A DNA stretch of 64,000 bases from Lacticaseibacillus absianus (GTDB taxonomy: Bacteria > Bacillota > Bacilli > Lactobacillales > Lactobacillaceae): contig NZ_JABEKX010000002.1 of assembly GCF_013407595.1 (NCBI RefSeq), positions 1 to 64,000 on the forward strand. The letters are read 5' to 3'. Shown here in pieces: positions 15,794 through 25,133 of this stretch (position 1 is the first letter of the stretch; every line of letters starts with the position of its first letter). The position numbers and the translations under genes are program-made. The notes under the pieces are model-generated. The model was given only the letters and a program-made list of their open reading frames with translations, was not told the DNA's origin and made no database searches.

Positions 15794-17267
15794 ATGGATC
15801 TTCAATGGCGAGGAAATGAGCAAGTATATTCGTACGACTGATGTAGAGCGTGATATTGGTCAGAATCGTACGGCTGATTTGCATGCGGTTGGTGTGAATG
15901 ATGGTCGTAGTTTCAGACGCACAGTGGCGGATGCTGGAACTATTGTGGTGACTGGCTTAGTGATTCGCGACCTGCCAGAAAAGCGACGTGATATTGCTCG
16001 TATATTGATGACTTCGAAGCCAGTGAAGCTAACGTTTAGCGATGAGCCTGACGTGTACTATATGGCCATTGCTGAAGGCCAAACATCGTTGTCAGAGGTA
16101 TTCAATCATGGATCTATTCAGATCACTTGCAGGGTTCCAGATGCGGTAGCTCTTGCAGAGGATCCCTTGTCGCAAACTTCCGGCGCTAGCGGAGAACTTA
16201 TTAGCATCACCAACGCCGGCACCGCCCCGACGGCGCCTATCCTAACGGCCACTATGGCCGGCGACAACGGGCTGGTGGCATGGACAAATGACAAAGGCGG
16301 CGTGCTCCAGTTTGGCTCTCCAGATGAGCTGGACGGTGAGACGAAAGAAAAGTCTGTTCACGCACTGGCAACCGGCTACAGCGGTGCTCCAAGTGGCGTC
16401 GCATACAACACTGCGGCTACGAACTACCCAAACTATCTTGGTGATGCGTCACGCCCAAACAAGCAGCAAGGGCGCATTGACTACAAGGAGGACTACACCG
16501 GTGGTCAGTCAGCCGTGCCGTATTTTGCTAATGGGAATACTGGTGACTGGGGTGGGCCGTCAATCTATCTGCCTATCAGTGGCGGCAGTTCCGGTAATTT
16601 TTCGTGTCGCACGCGGTTTTACTTTGGATCAAGTGTGACGAGGCAGGGACGGCTTGAAATCACCCTGCAAAATGGTACCGAGGCTGCTTATCAGTTTGTG
16701 ATTCGCGATAGCTCTGCTTCGGAAGAACAGTACAGGTGTGAGTTGTGGGCACTGGATAAGGCACTAGCAGAGTTTACCCTAACAAGCGCACAAATTGGCA
16801 CAGCAGGTTATCGGCAGGTCACAATCTCAAAAATCAAGGACGAGCTACGGTTTGAGATCGGGCACGTCTCACAGAAATCTACTGGTCAGTTAGATCGCTC
16901 CGTGGTGAAGTCATACACTTTGTCTGAAATCGCTGATCTCCCTGTTGATGGATACTCGGTGTGGTTTGAGCGCTACCGTGATAAGGAACACGTACTGATG
17001 GCGCTAAACGATACGCGTTTTGACTGGCTTAACGTCAATTACTGGAAAGACGACCCGAACCGCTTTATGGCGGACGACGTGGTGACGGCTGACGTAGCCA
17101 CCAAAACGGTTTACGTAAACGGCGTGGAAGACGCCACTCTTCAACGTGTGGGAAATATGTGGGACAGTTTCATCCTCCCCGCTGGCGACACCATCATTCA
17201 GCCGGTAGCGTCTGAGTGGGCGGAGCCGTTTAAAGCGCAGATTGAGTACAGGGAGGCATGGTACTAG
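15783..17267 (+). CDS. Distal tail protein (Dit) with inserted carbohydrate-binding module
   Basis: 494 residues from the ATG at 15783 (AAAGGA upstream), overlapping the tape measure stop. The N-terminal ~125 residues are the Dit hub domain ('MTFKWIFNGEEMSKYI', ending RVPDAVALAEDP). The closing ~60 residues (VYVNGVEDATL ... KAQIEYREAWY) are the usual C-terminal Dit part. Between them sit over 250 extra residues with a lectin-like beta pattern (GPSIYLPISGGSSGNF ... YSVWFERYRD). Classical Dit has ~250 residues, so this is an evolved Dit carrying a carbohydrate-binding module, as in Lactobacillus casei phages. It forms the hexameric baseplate hub and probably contacts cell-wall sugars. The first part has lower GC than the middle. 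Confidence 0.85.
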   Translation: MTFKWIFNGEEMSKYIRTTDVERDIGQNRTADLHAVGVNDGRSFRRTVADAGTIVVTGLVIRDLPEKRRDIARILMTSKPVKLTFSDEPDVYYMAIAEGQTSLSEVFNHGSIQITCRVPDAVALAEDPLSQTSGASGELISITNAGTAPTAPILTATMAGDNGLVAWTNDKGGVLQFGSPDELDGETKEKSVHALATGYSGAPSGVAYNTAATNYPNYLGDASRPNKQQGRIDYKEDYTGGQSAVPYFANGNTGDWGGPSIYLPISGGSSGNFSCRTRFYFGSSVTRQGRLEITLQNGTEAAYQFVIRDSSASEEQYRCELWALDKALAEFTLTSAQIGTAGYRQVTISKIKDELRFEIGHVSQKSTGQLDRSVVKSYTLSEIADLPVDGYSVWFERYRDKEHVLMALNDTRFDWLNVNYWKDDPNRFMADDVVTADVATKTVYVNGVEDATLQRVGNMWDSFILPAGDTIIQPVASEWAEPFKAQIEYREAWY

Positions 17268-20200
17268 TGGACTTTTATTTTACCGATCGGAAGTACAATC
17301 TTATTGGTATTGCCTCAGCCGGTGGAAGTGGACCAATTCAGCTAACTGGGGAGATCGACAAGCAGCAGGTTCCTGATTCGGTCGCACGCACACTTATTGG
17401 CACACTCACTACAGACCCATCCAACGCGAGTAGGCTCGAAGAAATGGCCGCGTTTGGTAACTTTGTTTTGTATCAAGACGCTAGTGGACGATCCGTGTTT
17501 ATGACTGTGATGGAATGGCCAGACACTGGGTCTGATCCGCAAAGCGGATCTCTAGTTTTTTTGGCTATTAATGGTGGTATTGACCTGATTAATGAGACCA
17601 TTGGTAGCTATACTGCCACCAAGGCGATGTCAATTGCAGAGTATATCAACCTTTTTGCAGCTGATTCCGGCTTTGAAATTGGTGTCAACGAACTTGCGGG
17701 CCAAGCGCGCACGCTCAAATGGGAGTCCGAGGAGGAAACTGTACTGACCCGGGTTGAAAGTGTGGCAACGCAGTTTGATGCCGAATTGGATTTCCGTTTT
17801 GAAATCACTGGCACGCAAGTGATCAAACACTACATCGATATTTATCATCACATTGGTGCAGATAAGAACCAGCGGTTAGAAGTTAATACACACCTGAACA
17901 GCATAAAGACAACTGGAAATATCTACGATTTATGCACCTCCATTAACCCGACTGGCGGCATGCCTGAGGGTAAGGATAGCCCCATCAACTTGAAGGGTTA
18001 TACGTGGACTGATCCGGATGGTCGCTTTGTTCTGGGCGCAGATGGCATCCTGCGAGATACCGTAGCGGTGCAGTTGTGGAGCCGAGCACTGTCAAACGAA
18101 AACCCGAATCCGACTGACCACCACATCCAGCGGGTGAAGACCTACGAGGCGGTGACACAGGCAACGCTACTTCAGTCCGCGCTGGCAGACCTGAAGCAGT
18201 ACAACCATGCAGCTGTTAACTACGAGGTAGACTTGGTTGATCTGCCTGATAGCGTCATGGTCGGCGACACGGTGCACCTGGTCGATGAAGAACAAGAGCT
18301 GAATCTGTCTGCTCGGCTACTCCAGCTTGAGACTAGCTACTCGGAAGGTACACGGACCGCCACATTTGGCGATTACTTGATCGAGGCCTCGCAGATCGAT
18401 CCAGCCCTGCAAGACCTAGCCGATCAGATCAAGCGGATTCCTAAGACGGTGCAGTACTACCCCTGGGTCCGATATGCGGACGACGATCAGGGTACTGACC
18501 TGAGTGCGCTACCAGCTGGCAAAGCATACATGGCGGTCGTCTATGGCGACACGTCGGTGCCGTCTGACGATGCAGCCGATTATGCCGGGAAGTGGCAGAA
18601 GGTTGTCGGCCCTGCCGGTAAGGACGGCAATGACGGGGAGCCTGGAGAGGGGGGGAAGGATGGTCGAACCCCGTACTTTCACAAAGCCTATGCAAACAGT
18701 ATGGACGGATTGGACTTCTCGACCACCGATGCGACGGGTAAGTCTTATCTGGGAACCTACAGCGACTTCACCCAAGTTGATAGCGCGGATCCAGCAAGCT
18801 ATAAGTGGCAGTTGGTGAAGGGGGACCGCGGTGAGCCTGGGCCCGCGGGTGAGGACGGTGAGAATGGTGCACCGGGTATCCCCGGGGTGGATGGCCGCAC
18901 GCCGTACATCCACACTGCCTGGGCGACCTCAGCAGATGGGTCCGAGAACTTTTCGACCTCGCGCGACAACCGCGTCGACTACTTTGACCTTGCCAAGTGG
19001 ATGGCTGGCGCCAAGGCGGCGAACTCACAGATCGCGGCGGATATCGCGTTGAAGCCGAACACCACCTACACCGTGTCTACAGACTATCCCGATCCGACGA
19101 CGTCGTACTACGACATCTGGACAGACAAGAAAGGTGTGGCCCTCTCTTCTTCTACCAACCCTCTATCTAAGTCGCACCCACGAACGATTACAACGGGGGC
19201 CGATGGGTTGGTTACTTTGGCAGTCCGAGACGGTGCGCCCACCGATGCAATTACGATGGGAAAGAACTACATTCAGATTGAAGATGGATCGCACGCTGGT
19301 TCGAGAATCAGGAGCGTTGAATACACGTACTGGGGCACGTACACGGACTTTGAGCAGGTAGACAGCACTGATCCAGCCAAATACGTTTGGACGCTGATCA
19401 AAGGAGCTGATGGCGAGCCAGGGAAGGATGGCGCTGACGGGGAAAACGGGAAGGATGGTAAAGACGGGGCCGAAAATGTCCCTGTCACTACAATCGGCTC
19501 AGCCTATCCCGCCAGTCCAAAATCAGGAGATATCCACTGGCTGACAAATGCAAAAGGAGTCGTCACTGGCTACTACCTGTATAGCGGCACCACATGGACT
19601 GCAAAGCCTGTGGACGCCTCTACGATCGCTGCGGAGACGTTTGTCGGGAAGACTTTCCAGGGGATGCACTTCATTGGGTCAGATTTCACCAACTCATACA
19701 CGTTGGTGCCCGAGGATGTTGGAGCGGAAGGCAACCCGGCATACATTTACCACTCGGGGACCCTGGCGATGAAGAACGGTAAACTCGAGGCACATGACAG
19801 CATTTACAAAGCCGACAAGACCACACTAGTTAACCAAATTGCGATGGCATATGACCCTACCCAGGGATTGATGATGCAGACTTTCGACGCCACGGGCAAG
19901 AAAGAGCAGTACTACATGGCGATGAGCCCCGCTGCAGGGTCGATGGTCATGCGAACGCCAGACCATATCGGCTCACTTGATGCAGGGTATTTGGAGCAAC
20001 TTAACGGGGCAGGTAAACTTCTTTGGTCTGGTGGGTACTACATGACCGGCACGCAGAGCGTTACCCCAAGCGTGCCACTCAACAAGTGCCTCAACGGGTG
20101 GGTACTTCTCTGGTCGTACTACAACAGCGGCGCGCAAGCCGACTCTGACTGGAACACCACGATTATTAACAAAAACTGGGCCGCTGTTCACAGTGGCACT

Positions 20201-20359
20201 GGGATTGTGACGCCGTTGTCTACGGCTTCTGGATCGGTGAGAACGCAGAAATATCTCTTTGTTACAAACGCCACACTGAAAGGATATACGTCGGGTAGCG
20301 GCGGCAACGGTTCTGGCGATGCAGCTAAGTTTGTTTTGCGGGAGGTGTATGCGTTTTGA
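17267..20359 (+). CDS. Tail-associated lysin / receptor-binding tail protein with collagen-like linkers
   Basis: 1030 residues. The GTG at 17267 is preferred (GGGAGG at 17251-17256, ten bases upstream) over the ATG at 17258, which touches the SD. Residues 1 to ~385 match the prophage endopeptidase tail (Tal) family forming the tip trimer. Then come repeats of ~100 residues opening with GRTPY, interspersed with collagen-like Gly-X-Y stretches (GEPGPAGEDGENGAPG, GEPGKDGADGENGKDGKDG). The C-terminal ~270 residues, ending VLREVYAF, are probably the receptor-binding head. It acts in adsorption and possibly wall penetration. Codon use and GC change between the N-terminal part and the repeats, a sign of mosaic assembly. 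Confidence 0.85.
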   Translation: MDFYFTDRKYNLIGIASAGGSGPIQLTGEIDKQQVPDSVARTLIGTLTTDPSNASRLEEMAAFGNFVLYQDASGRSVFMTVMEWPDTGSDPQSGSLVFLAINGGIDLINETIGSYTATKAMSIAEYINLFAADSGFEIGVNELAGQARTLKWESEEETVLTRVESVATQFDAELDFRFEITGTQVIKHYIDIYHHIGADKNQRLEVNTHLNSIKTTGNIYDLCTSINPTGGMPEGKDSPINLKGYTWTDPDGRFVLGADGILRDTVAVQLWSRALSNENPNPTDHHIQRVKTYEAVTQATLLQSALADLKQYNHAAVNYEVDLVDLPDSVMVGDTVHLVDEEQELNLSARLLQLETSYSEGTRTATFGDYLIEASQIDPALQDLADQIKRIPKTVQYYPWVRYADDDQGTDLSALPAGKAYMAVVYGDTSVPSDDAADYAGKWQKVVGPAGKDGNDGEPGEGGKDGRTPYFHKAYANSMDGLDFSTTDATGKSYLGTYSDFTQVDSADPASYKWQLVKGDRGEPGPAGEDGENGAPGIPGVDGRTPYIHTAWATSADGSENFSTSRDNRVDYFDLAKWMAGAKAANSQIAADIALKPNTTYTVSTDYPDPTTSYYDIWTDKKGVALSSSTNPLSKSHPRTITTGADGLVTLAVRDGAPTDAITMGKNYIQIEDGSHAGSRIRSVEYTYWGTYTDFEQVDSTDPAKYVWTLIKGADGEPGKDGADGENGKDGKDGAENVPVTTIGSAYPASPKSGDIHWLTNAKGVVTGYYLYSGTTWTAKPVDASTIAAETFVGKTFQGMHFIGSDFTNSYTLVPEDVGAEGNPAYIYHSGTLAMKNGKLEAHDSIYKADKTTLVNQIAMAYDPTQGLMMQTFDATGKKEQYYMAMSPAAGSMVMRTPDHIGSLDAGYLEQLNGAGKLLWSGGYYMTGTQSVTPSVPLNKCLNGWVLLWSYYNSGAQADSDWNTTIINKNWAAVHSGTGIVTPLSTASGSVRTQKYLFVTNATLKGYTSGSGGNGSGDAAKFVLREVYAF

Positions 20360-20652
20360 AGGTCAGCATTGATTCAGACAATCAAGGCTACATCACGGGT
20401 TACCAGCAAGCTTTTTGGGATGGCGAGGAGTGGCAGGCCCCATTCGACACGACCAATGCGGTGGATTTGGCCCAGATTGAGGTCGATAAGATTGTACTCG
20501 GGGCCAGCATGCTGGTGGACGGTGCGATCGTAGTCGACCAATCCAAGCTTGATGAGATGGCCGAGGCGGACAAGCCGCAGCCCACACCTGAGCAGCTGAT
20601 GCTTGCGGCCCTGTCACTTGAGGTTGCAAAGCTCAAGGGGGCAAAAGCATGA
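20356..20652 (+). CDS. Small tail protein of unknown function
   Basis: 98 residues from a TTG overlapping the stop of the preceding gene, with GGAGGTG nine bases upstream (20341-20347). The sequence opens MKVSIDSDNQGYITGYQQAFWDG and ends in a helical segment. Genes of this kind sit between receptor-binding protein and XkdX/holin in many Lactobacillus phages; a role in fibre assembly is possible. I do not recognise a defined family. Confidence 0.7.
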   Translation: MKVSIDSDNQGYITGYQQAFWDGEEWQAPFDTTNAVDLAQIEVDKIVLGASMLVDGAIVVDQSKLDEMAEADKPQPTPEQLMLAALSLEVAKLKGAKA

Positions 20653-20792
20653 CAGCATACGAGCAGGCAAAACAGTTCTACGCCTGGGGGATCGACATTA
20701 AGCCTTTCGTCGGGCTGACGATCAGCCAAGCCGAATATGAAGAGATTACGAAGGCGGCCGAGCAGGACGCCTATTTTGATGGAGAGAAGTGA
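20649..20792 (+). CDS. XkdX-like small phage protein
   Basis: A 47-residue protein overlapping both neighbours. The pattern YEQAKQFYAWGIDIKPFVG followed by IS.AEYEEIT fits the XkdX family, small proteins of unknown function found just before holins in phages of Gram-positives. Confidence 0.75.
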   Translation: MTAYEQAKQFYAWGIDIKPFVGLTISQAEYEEITKAAEQDAYFDGEK

Positions 20793-20833
20793 ATCTATTG
20801 TTATTTGCAATCACAAAAGGAGGCGAAAGCCTA

Positions 20834-21223
20834 ATGCAACAATTATTTAGTGGCGGGCAACCGCTGATGGGTTGGTGGCTCGCAATGGTTGGAATCGATT
20901 TAGTCACCGGCTACGCGAAGGCGCTGAAAGCACACCGATGGAAGTCTGCGGTCAATTTGCAGGGGCTGATGACCAAGTTTGCCACAATGCTGACGATTAT
21001 CGTTGCGTCCGCGGTCGACCATGTGGCACCGCTGGCAGGTCTGAGCATGCCAGTGAACGTCGGCCTGATCTGGACACTGATTCTGATGACTTACGAGTTC
21101 GGCTCAATCATGGAAAATGTGACAGCGATGGGGGTCAACGTTGGCCCGCTAGCAAAGTACCTTGACGTCTTTCACGACTCGGTCGATCCAAGTGATACGA
21201 CTAAGAAGGGGGAACCAAAATGA
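20834..21223 (+). CDS. Phage holin (TcdE/phi29-type)
   Basis: 129 residues from the ATG at 20834, which has AAAAGGAGG at the right distance; a GTG at 20789 would add 15 residues but lacks a comparable SD. Three hydrophobic segments (residues ~10-28, 45-65, 70-92) and the central 'KAHRWKSAVNLQGLMTK' loop are typical of the phage holin family 4. It permeabilises the host membrane to release or activate the endolysin encoded immediately downstream with a four-base overlap. Confidence 0.88.
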   Translation: MQQLFSGGQPLMGWWLAMVGIDLVTGYAKALKAHRWKSAVNLQGLMTKFATMLTIIVASAVDHVAPLAGLSMPVNVGLIWTLILMTYEFGSIMENVTAMGVNVGPLAKYLDVFHDSVDPSDTTKKGEPK

Positions 21224-22305
21224 CAAACTTTTTCGTAGCAGATGTGTCGTCTCACGATACGATCGATGCCGCAGCACTGCCCCAGATTGGCGCTGTGATC
21301 ATCAAGGCAACGCAGGGCACAACCTACGTCAACCCGAAGTGTAACGGCCAGTACGCAGCGGCCAAGGCAGCCGGGAAGAAACTCGGCCTGTACCACTATG
21401 CTGCCGGCGGCGATCCAGTCGCCGAAGCCGACTACTTCATCAGCAACATCAATAACTACGTGGGCGAGGCACTTCTGGCCGTTGACTGGGAAGGGTATCA
21501 GAACGCGGCATACGGCAAGAATTCAAACTGGGTCAAGCAATTCGTAACTCGCGTGCACGACCTGACCAATCAGTGGTGCCTGCTCTACACGGGGGCTGAA
21601 GGGGCGCGCGAGTGCGCGAACGTCAAGGACCTCTGCGGCCTGTGGTTTGCCGGTTACCCATACTACCCGGGGACGCAGCGCATGTACCCGACCTTTGAGG
21701 TTCCGGCAAAGTTCCCGTACTCGACCGCACCATGGCCGACCTACACGATGTGGCAGTTTACGTCCAGCGACGGGACGAAGGACATGAGCATTTCAAACAT
21801 GCCGATCGAAAGCTGGGACAAGTTTATCGGTAAGGCGATTGCACCCGTCCCAAATCCGGTGCCCGCTAAGACCGTCGCCCAGCTCGCTACCGAGGTGATC
21901 GCGGGTAAGTATGGCAGTGGGGATGCGCGCAAGGCGGCCCTGGGCAGTCAATACGCCGCGGTCCAGGCCGAAGTAAACCGACAGCTCGGATCGAAGACTG
22001 CCTCTAAGCCGGCAGCGCCGAAGCCTGCTACGACGACCGGCAAGCAAGAGGGCGTATGGTACGCTCAGACAGGGTCCTTCACGATCACTGACTCGTCTGG
22101 CATTAAGCTCCGTAGCGGGTCTGCATCGGTCAGCGCGCCACTGCTGGCTGTGCTGGCCAAAGGCTCCGTGGTCAAGTACAACGCCTATGGCTACTTTGGC
22201 GGCTATGTCTGGATCCGGCAGCCACGATCTGGCGGCTATGGCTATCTACCGACTGGGACCGCGTCCGGCACGAAACGGACCTCGTACTGGGGGAACTTCA
22301 AGTAG
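21220..22305 (+). CDS. Endolysin: GH25 muramidase with C-terminal wall-binding domain
   Basis: 361 residues. Residues 1-205 are a glycoside hydrolase 25 lysozyme: D8 in FVADVSSHDTID, and the DWE motif at D89-E91, which holds the expected catalytic acid pair. Residues ~220-262 (TVAQLATEVIAGKYGSGD) are a CW_7-like cell-wall repeat. After a Pro/Ala/Thr linker, residues ~275-361 form an SH3-type domain (IKLRSGSASVSAPLLAV ... GGYVWIRQP). There is no signal peptide, so it depends on the holin. It cuts peptidoglycan between MurNAc and GlcNAc at the end of the lytic cycle. Confidence 0.93.
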   Translation: MTNFFVADVSSHDTIDAAALPQIGAVIIKATQGTTYVNPKCNGQYAAAKAAGKKLGLYHYAAGGDPVAEADYFISNINNYVGEALLAVDWEGYQNAAYGKNSNWVKQFVTRVHDLTNQWCLLYTGAEGARECANVKDLCGLWFAGYPYYPGTQRMYPTFEVPAKFPYSTAPWPTYTMWQFTSSDGTKDMSISNMPIESWDKFIGKAIAPVPNPVPAKTVAQLATEVIAGKYGSGDARKAALGSQYAAVQAEVNRQLGSKTASKPAAPKPATTTGKQEGVWYAQTGSFTITDSSGIKLRSGSASVSAPLLAVLAKGSVVKYNAYGYFGGYVWIRQPRSGGYGYLPTGTASGTKRTSYWGNFK

Positions 22306-22338
22306 GCTCATCACAGCTCGTCATGGCTCATCAATCTT

Positions 22339-22371
22339 GGCTCACTCTGCTTCGGTAGGGTGGGCCTTTTT
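22339..22371 (+). terminator. Terminator after the endolysin gene
   Basis: GGCTCACTCT pairs with AGGGTGGGCC (some G-U pairs), followed by TTTTT. It ends the late transcript just before the attachment region. Confidence 0.65.
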
Positions 22372-22400
22372 GCGTGGCACAAAAATATCGAAACGCGCTA

Positions 22401-22558
22401 TCCCTTGTGCGCCAAGGGACGGAGCTGCTGAGGTGGCATAAGAGGTGGCAGTTTAGAGGCAAGCTGGCTATCTATAGTGGTAAAGTGCCACCTCATTGCC
22501 ACCTCCCGTATAAATCCCGCACAATCCGCAAAACAAAAACGCCTATTTCTAGGCGTTT
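22401..22558. other. Prophage end: inverted repeat cluster beside the attachment site
   Basis: Two copies of AGGTGGCA (22431-22438 and 22443-22450) are mirrored by two copies of TGCCACCT (22486-22493 and 22497-22504). Next to them are a hairpin TCCCTTG/CAAGGGA (22401-22419) and a hairpin ACGCCTA/TAGGCGT ending in TTT near 22540-22556. Repeated short motifs at this place, between lysin and attachment core, are where integrase arm-binding sites lie. This role is inference. Confidence 0.4.
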
Positions 22559-22592
22559 GCTTGGTCCTGTTTAGTCCTAAAAGGCTATTTTA

Positions 22593-22640
22593 TGGGCAGC
22601 CCGGGAGTCGAACCCGGATTTCGAGAACCGGAATCTCACG
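22593..22640. other. Probable attachment site (attR side) in the tRNA-Arg 3' end
   Basis: The prophage late genes run up to the 3' end of a tRNA gene read toward them, the usual target of tyrosine integrases. The core cannot be delimited because the other junction and the integrase gene lie outside the window. Confidence 0.45.
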
Positions 22641-22664
22641 TGCGATCCATTACACTAACCGCCC
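22593..22664 (-). tRNA. tRNA-Arg (anticodon CCG)
   Basis: On the minus strand the sequence folds as a complete cloverleaf. A 7-pair acceptor stem opens GGGCGGT; the D stem is GTGT/GCAC; the anticodon stem is TGAGA/TCTCG with loop TTCCGGT (anticodon CCG, codon CGG); the T arm is CCGGG TTCGACTC CCGGG. The discriminator base is A; CCA is not encoded. Confidence 0.95.
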
Positions 22665-22676
22665 AAGTACCTGATT

Positions 22677-22705
22677 ATTCTACGGGATAGCGGGGCAAAA
22701 TGCAA
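22677..22705 (-). promoter_or_regulatory. Promoter of tRNA-Arg
   Basis: On the minus strand TTGCAT (22705-22700) and TAGAAT (22682-22677) are 17 bases apart, 12 bases before the tRNA 5' end. Confidence 0.75.
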
Positions 22706-22889
22706 GCCCACCGGCCGGATTAATTGCGTCCCACCGCGAAATGAGCGTTCGGTGAGAGCGGGCCCGAATGATCCGATTTCGGGAATCGCGGCCGAAAGTC
22801 GCGGCAGCGGTTACAGACCGAAAGAACTTAACCGATAAAACCGAATCATTGGCGCTTTTGGCGCGACAACGTCAACTGGGGCAAAAGGC
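22706..22889. other. Intergenic region with no gene found
   Basis: Between the divergent tRNA-Arg and cggR promoters. It contains small inverted repeats (for example CCCGAA ... TTCGGG near 22769-22789), but no ORF or recognised RNA element. Confidence 0.5.
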
Positions 22890-22918
22890 TTGCACGGCCT
22901 TTTTTTCCTTGTTATAAT
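22890..22918 (+). promoter_or_regulatory. Sigma-A promoter of the cggR-gap operon
   Basis: TTGCAC at 22890-22895, a 17-base spacer and a perfect TATAAT at 22913-22918. The leader to the cggR start is about 110 bases, long enough to hold operators. Confidence 0.85.
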
Positions 22919-23000
22919 GGGCACTGTTGGTAGGGCTGAACAGGGAAACGCTGGGTGCCCAAATTTTTTTGGCCTGACCGGGTCGCCGAACGGCTCGGTT

Positions 23001-23016
23001 GGACACAAAACGACCC
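23001..23016 (-). promoter_or_regulatory. Candidate CggR operator
   Basis: The minus strand reads GGGTCGTTTTGTGTCC, which resembles one half of the Bacillus subtilis CggR operator (GGGACGTTTTTTGTC-like). It lies between the promoter and the cggR start, where repression of the operon would act. Weak, by resemblance only. Confidence 0.3.
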
Positions 23017-23035
23017 GCTGAGAAGGATAGCCGAT

Positions 23036-24073
23036 ATGCACTCTGAATTCGCCTGGATCGAAGCAATCGCCCCGGACATGATGGGCATTATCACCAAACG
23101 GTATCAGATCCTTCAGTTCATCAGTTGGATGGCGCCGGTCGGCCGACGCAACCTCGCCGAGCAGATGAAGGTCTCAGAGCGCGTGTTGCGTACCGAGACG
23201 GATTTTCTTCGCAAGCAGGGCCTGATCGAAAGCTCGAAGTCCGGCATGGTCTTGACCAGCAAGGGCATCGAGGCCTTCCAGGGGCTTGAGCAGTTGATGA
23301 ATCAGTTGCTCGGCTTCAAGGAGGACGAGAAGCGCCTGGCCGCCAAGCTTGGCATCGACCACTGCTTGATCGTCAACGGTGACGCTGACCAGAGCAGTCG
23401 GGTGATGGACGAGATGGGGAAGCTGCTCAACCAGACCCTGCAGGTGATGCTGCCGTCTGGCCGCCTGACCGTCGCGGTCATGGGCGGGACCACGATGGCG
23501 CGCGTGGCAACGCAGCTGAACTACAAGCTCTCCGCCGGCCGCGAGCTGACCTTCGTGCCAGCTCGTGGCGGGGTGGGCGAGGCCGTCGCGATCCAAGCCA
23601 ACTCGGTCGCCGCCGCGATGGCGGAAGCAACCGACAGCAACTACCGGGTGCTGTACATTCCTGAAAATGTCAGCGCCAAGACCTACCAGCCGCTGCTGCG
23701 TGAGCCAGCGGTCCAAGAAGTGTTGCAAATGATTGACAACGCTCAGGTGGTGATTCATAGTATAGGTGACGCTTTGATCATGGCCAAGCGCCGGTCAATG
23801 CCCGCTGAGACGATCCGCGAGCTCGTTGAACGCAGCGCCGTTTCAGAAACTTTCGGCACGTTTTTTGACGCCGAAGGGCAGGTCATCTACAAGATCCCAA
23901 GAATCGGGTTACAGATTCCGGACCTTGATCACATCCCGTATGTGTTCGCGGTCGCCGGTGGCAAGAGCAAGGCCAAGGCGATCGCCGCATACATGAAGAA
24001 TGCGCCGGCCCACACGTGGCTGATCACGGATGTCGGCGCCTCAACTGCGATTTTAACTGGGGAGACCCGTTAG
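23036..24073 (+). CDS. cggR: Central glycolytic genes regulator CggR
   Basis: 345 residues, SorC/DeoR-type repressor of the glycolytic operon. An N-terminal winged helix (residues ~15-80, [20 protein letters not shown]) is followed by a sugar-phosphate-binding domain (from ~95) that in the family binds fructose-1,6-bisphosphate, the inducer. The ATG at 23036 gives the usual opening ([12 protein letters not shown]) and has AGAAGGA upstream. The frame is open to 22955, but that extension lacks similarity to the family. It lies 37 bases ahead of gap and is cotranscribed with it. Confidence 0.95.
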   Translation: MHSEFAWIEAIAPDMMGIITKRYQILQFISWMAPVGRRNLAEQMKVSERVLRTETDFLRKQGLIESSKSGMVLTSKGIEAFQGLEQLMNQLLGFKEDEKRLAAKLGIDHCLIVNGDADQSSRVMDEMGKLLNQTLQVMLPSGRLTVAVMGGTTMARVATQLNYKLSAGRELTFVPARGGVGEAVAIQANSVAAAMAEATDSNYRVLYIPENVSAKTYQPLLREPAVQEVLQMIDNAQVVIHSIGDALIMAKRRSMPAETIRELVERSAVSETFGTFFDAEGQVIYKIPRIGLQIPDLDHIPYVFAVAGGKSKAKAIAAYMKNAPAHTWLITDVGASTAILTGETR

Positions 24074-24110
24074 AATAAAACTCTTATTTCCTAAAGGAGG
24101 AAATTTTAGC

Positions 24111-25133
24111 ATGACTGTTAAAATTGGTATCAATGGTTTTGGCCGTATCGGTCGTTTGGCTTTCCGCCGCATCTTCGAACTCGGTGAAAAGAGCAACGAC
24201 ATCGAAGTTGTTGCGATCAACGACCTGACCAGCCCATCCATGTTGGCACACCTGCTGAAGTATGATTCCACTCACGGCACCTTCCCTGGTGAAGTGAGCG
24301 CAACCGACAACGGCATCGTGGTTAACGGTAAGGAATACCGCGTTTATGCTGAACCACAAGCTCAGAACATTCCGTGGGTTAAGGAAGATGGCGTTCAATA
24401 CGTCCTCGAATGTACCGGTTTCTACACCTCTGCTGAAAAGGCCCAGGCTCACTTGGATGCTGGTGCAGAACGTGTTCTGATCTCCGCTCCTGCTGGTAAG
24501 ATCCGCACCATCGTTTACAACGTTAACGATGACACCCTGACCGCAGACGACAAGATCGTTTCCGCTGGTTCTTGCACGACCAACTGCCTGGCACCAATGG
24601 CCTACTTCCTGAACAAGGAATTCGGCATCGAAGTTGGGACCATGACGACGGTTCACGCTTACACCTCCACTCAGATGCTGCTTGACGGCCCTGTTCGCGG
24701 TGGCAACCTGCGCGCTGCACGTTCTGCTGCGGTTAACACGATTCCTCACAGCACCGGTGCTGCTAAGGCGATCGGTATCGTTATCCCAGAACTGAACGGC
24801 AAGCTTCAGGGTCACGCACAGCGTGTCTCCGTTGTTGACGGTTCCCTGACCGAACTGGTTTCCATCCTGAAGACCAAGAACGTCACCGCTGACCAGATCA
24901 ACGAAGCGATCAAGAAGCACACGGAAAACAACCCATCCTTCGGCTACAACGCTGACGAAGTGGTTTCTTCCGACATCATCGGTACCACCTATGGTTCCAT
25001 CTTCGACCCGACCCAGACCGAAGTAACGACCGCGGGCGACTACCAACTTGTTAAGACGGTTGCTTGGTACGACAACGAATATGGCTTCACCTGCCAGATG
25101 ATCCGTACCCTGCTGAAGTTTGCTACTCTGTAA
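24111..25133 (+). CDS. gap: Glyceraldehyde-3-phosphate dehydrogenase
   Basis: 340 residues. It oxidises glyceraldehyde-3-phosphate with NAD+ and phosphate to 1,3-bisphosphoglycerate in the cytoplasm. It has the N-terminal Rossmann motif INGFGRIGR, the catalytic Cys155 in [12 protein letters not shown], and a complete C-terminal domain (WYDNEYGF). A very strong SD (AAAGGAGGAAA) and biased codon choice indicate high expression. It is followed by a terminator, so cggR-gap can be regulated apart from pgk. Confidence 0.98.
   Translation: MTVKIGINGFGRIGRLAFRRIFELGEKSNDIEVVAINDLTSPSMLAHLLKYDSTHGTFPGEVSATDNGIVVNGKEYRVYAEPQAQNIPWVKEDGVQYVLECTGFYTSAEKAQAHLDAGAERVLISAPAGKIRTIVYNVNDDTLTADDKIVSAGSCTTNCLAPMAYFLNKEFGIEVGTMTTVHAYTSTQMLLDGPVRGGNLRAARSAAVNTIPHSTGAAKAIGIVIPELNGKLQGHAQRVSVVDGSLTELVSILKTKNVTADQINEAIKKHTENNPSFGYNADEVVSSDIIGTTYGSIFDPTQTEVTTAGDYQLVKTVAWYDNEYGFTCQMIRTLLKFATL

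Noticed and set aside
22720-22860. T-box-like or other riboswitch ahead of cggR
   Set aside because: A CCCACCGCG stretch recalls part of a T-box complement, but orientation and flanks do not fit, and it lies upstream of the promoter.
22955-23035. Longer CggR starting at 22955
   Set aside because: The extra residues are unlike known CggR; the ATG at 23036 has a suitable SD and gives the family start.
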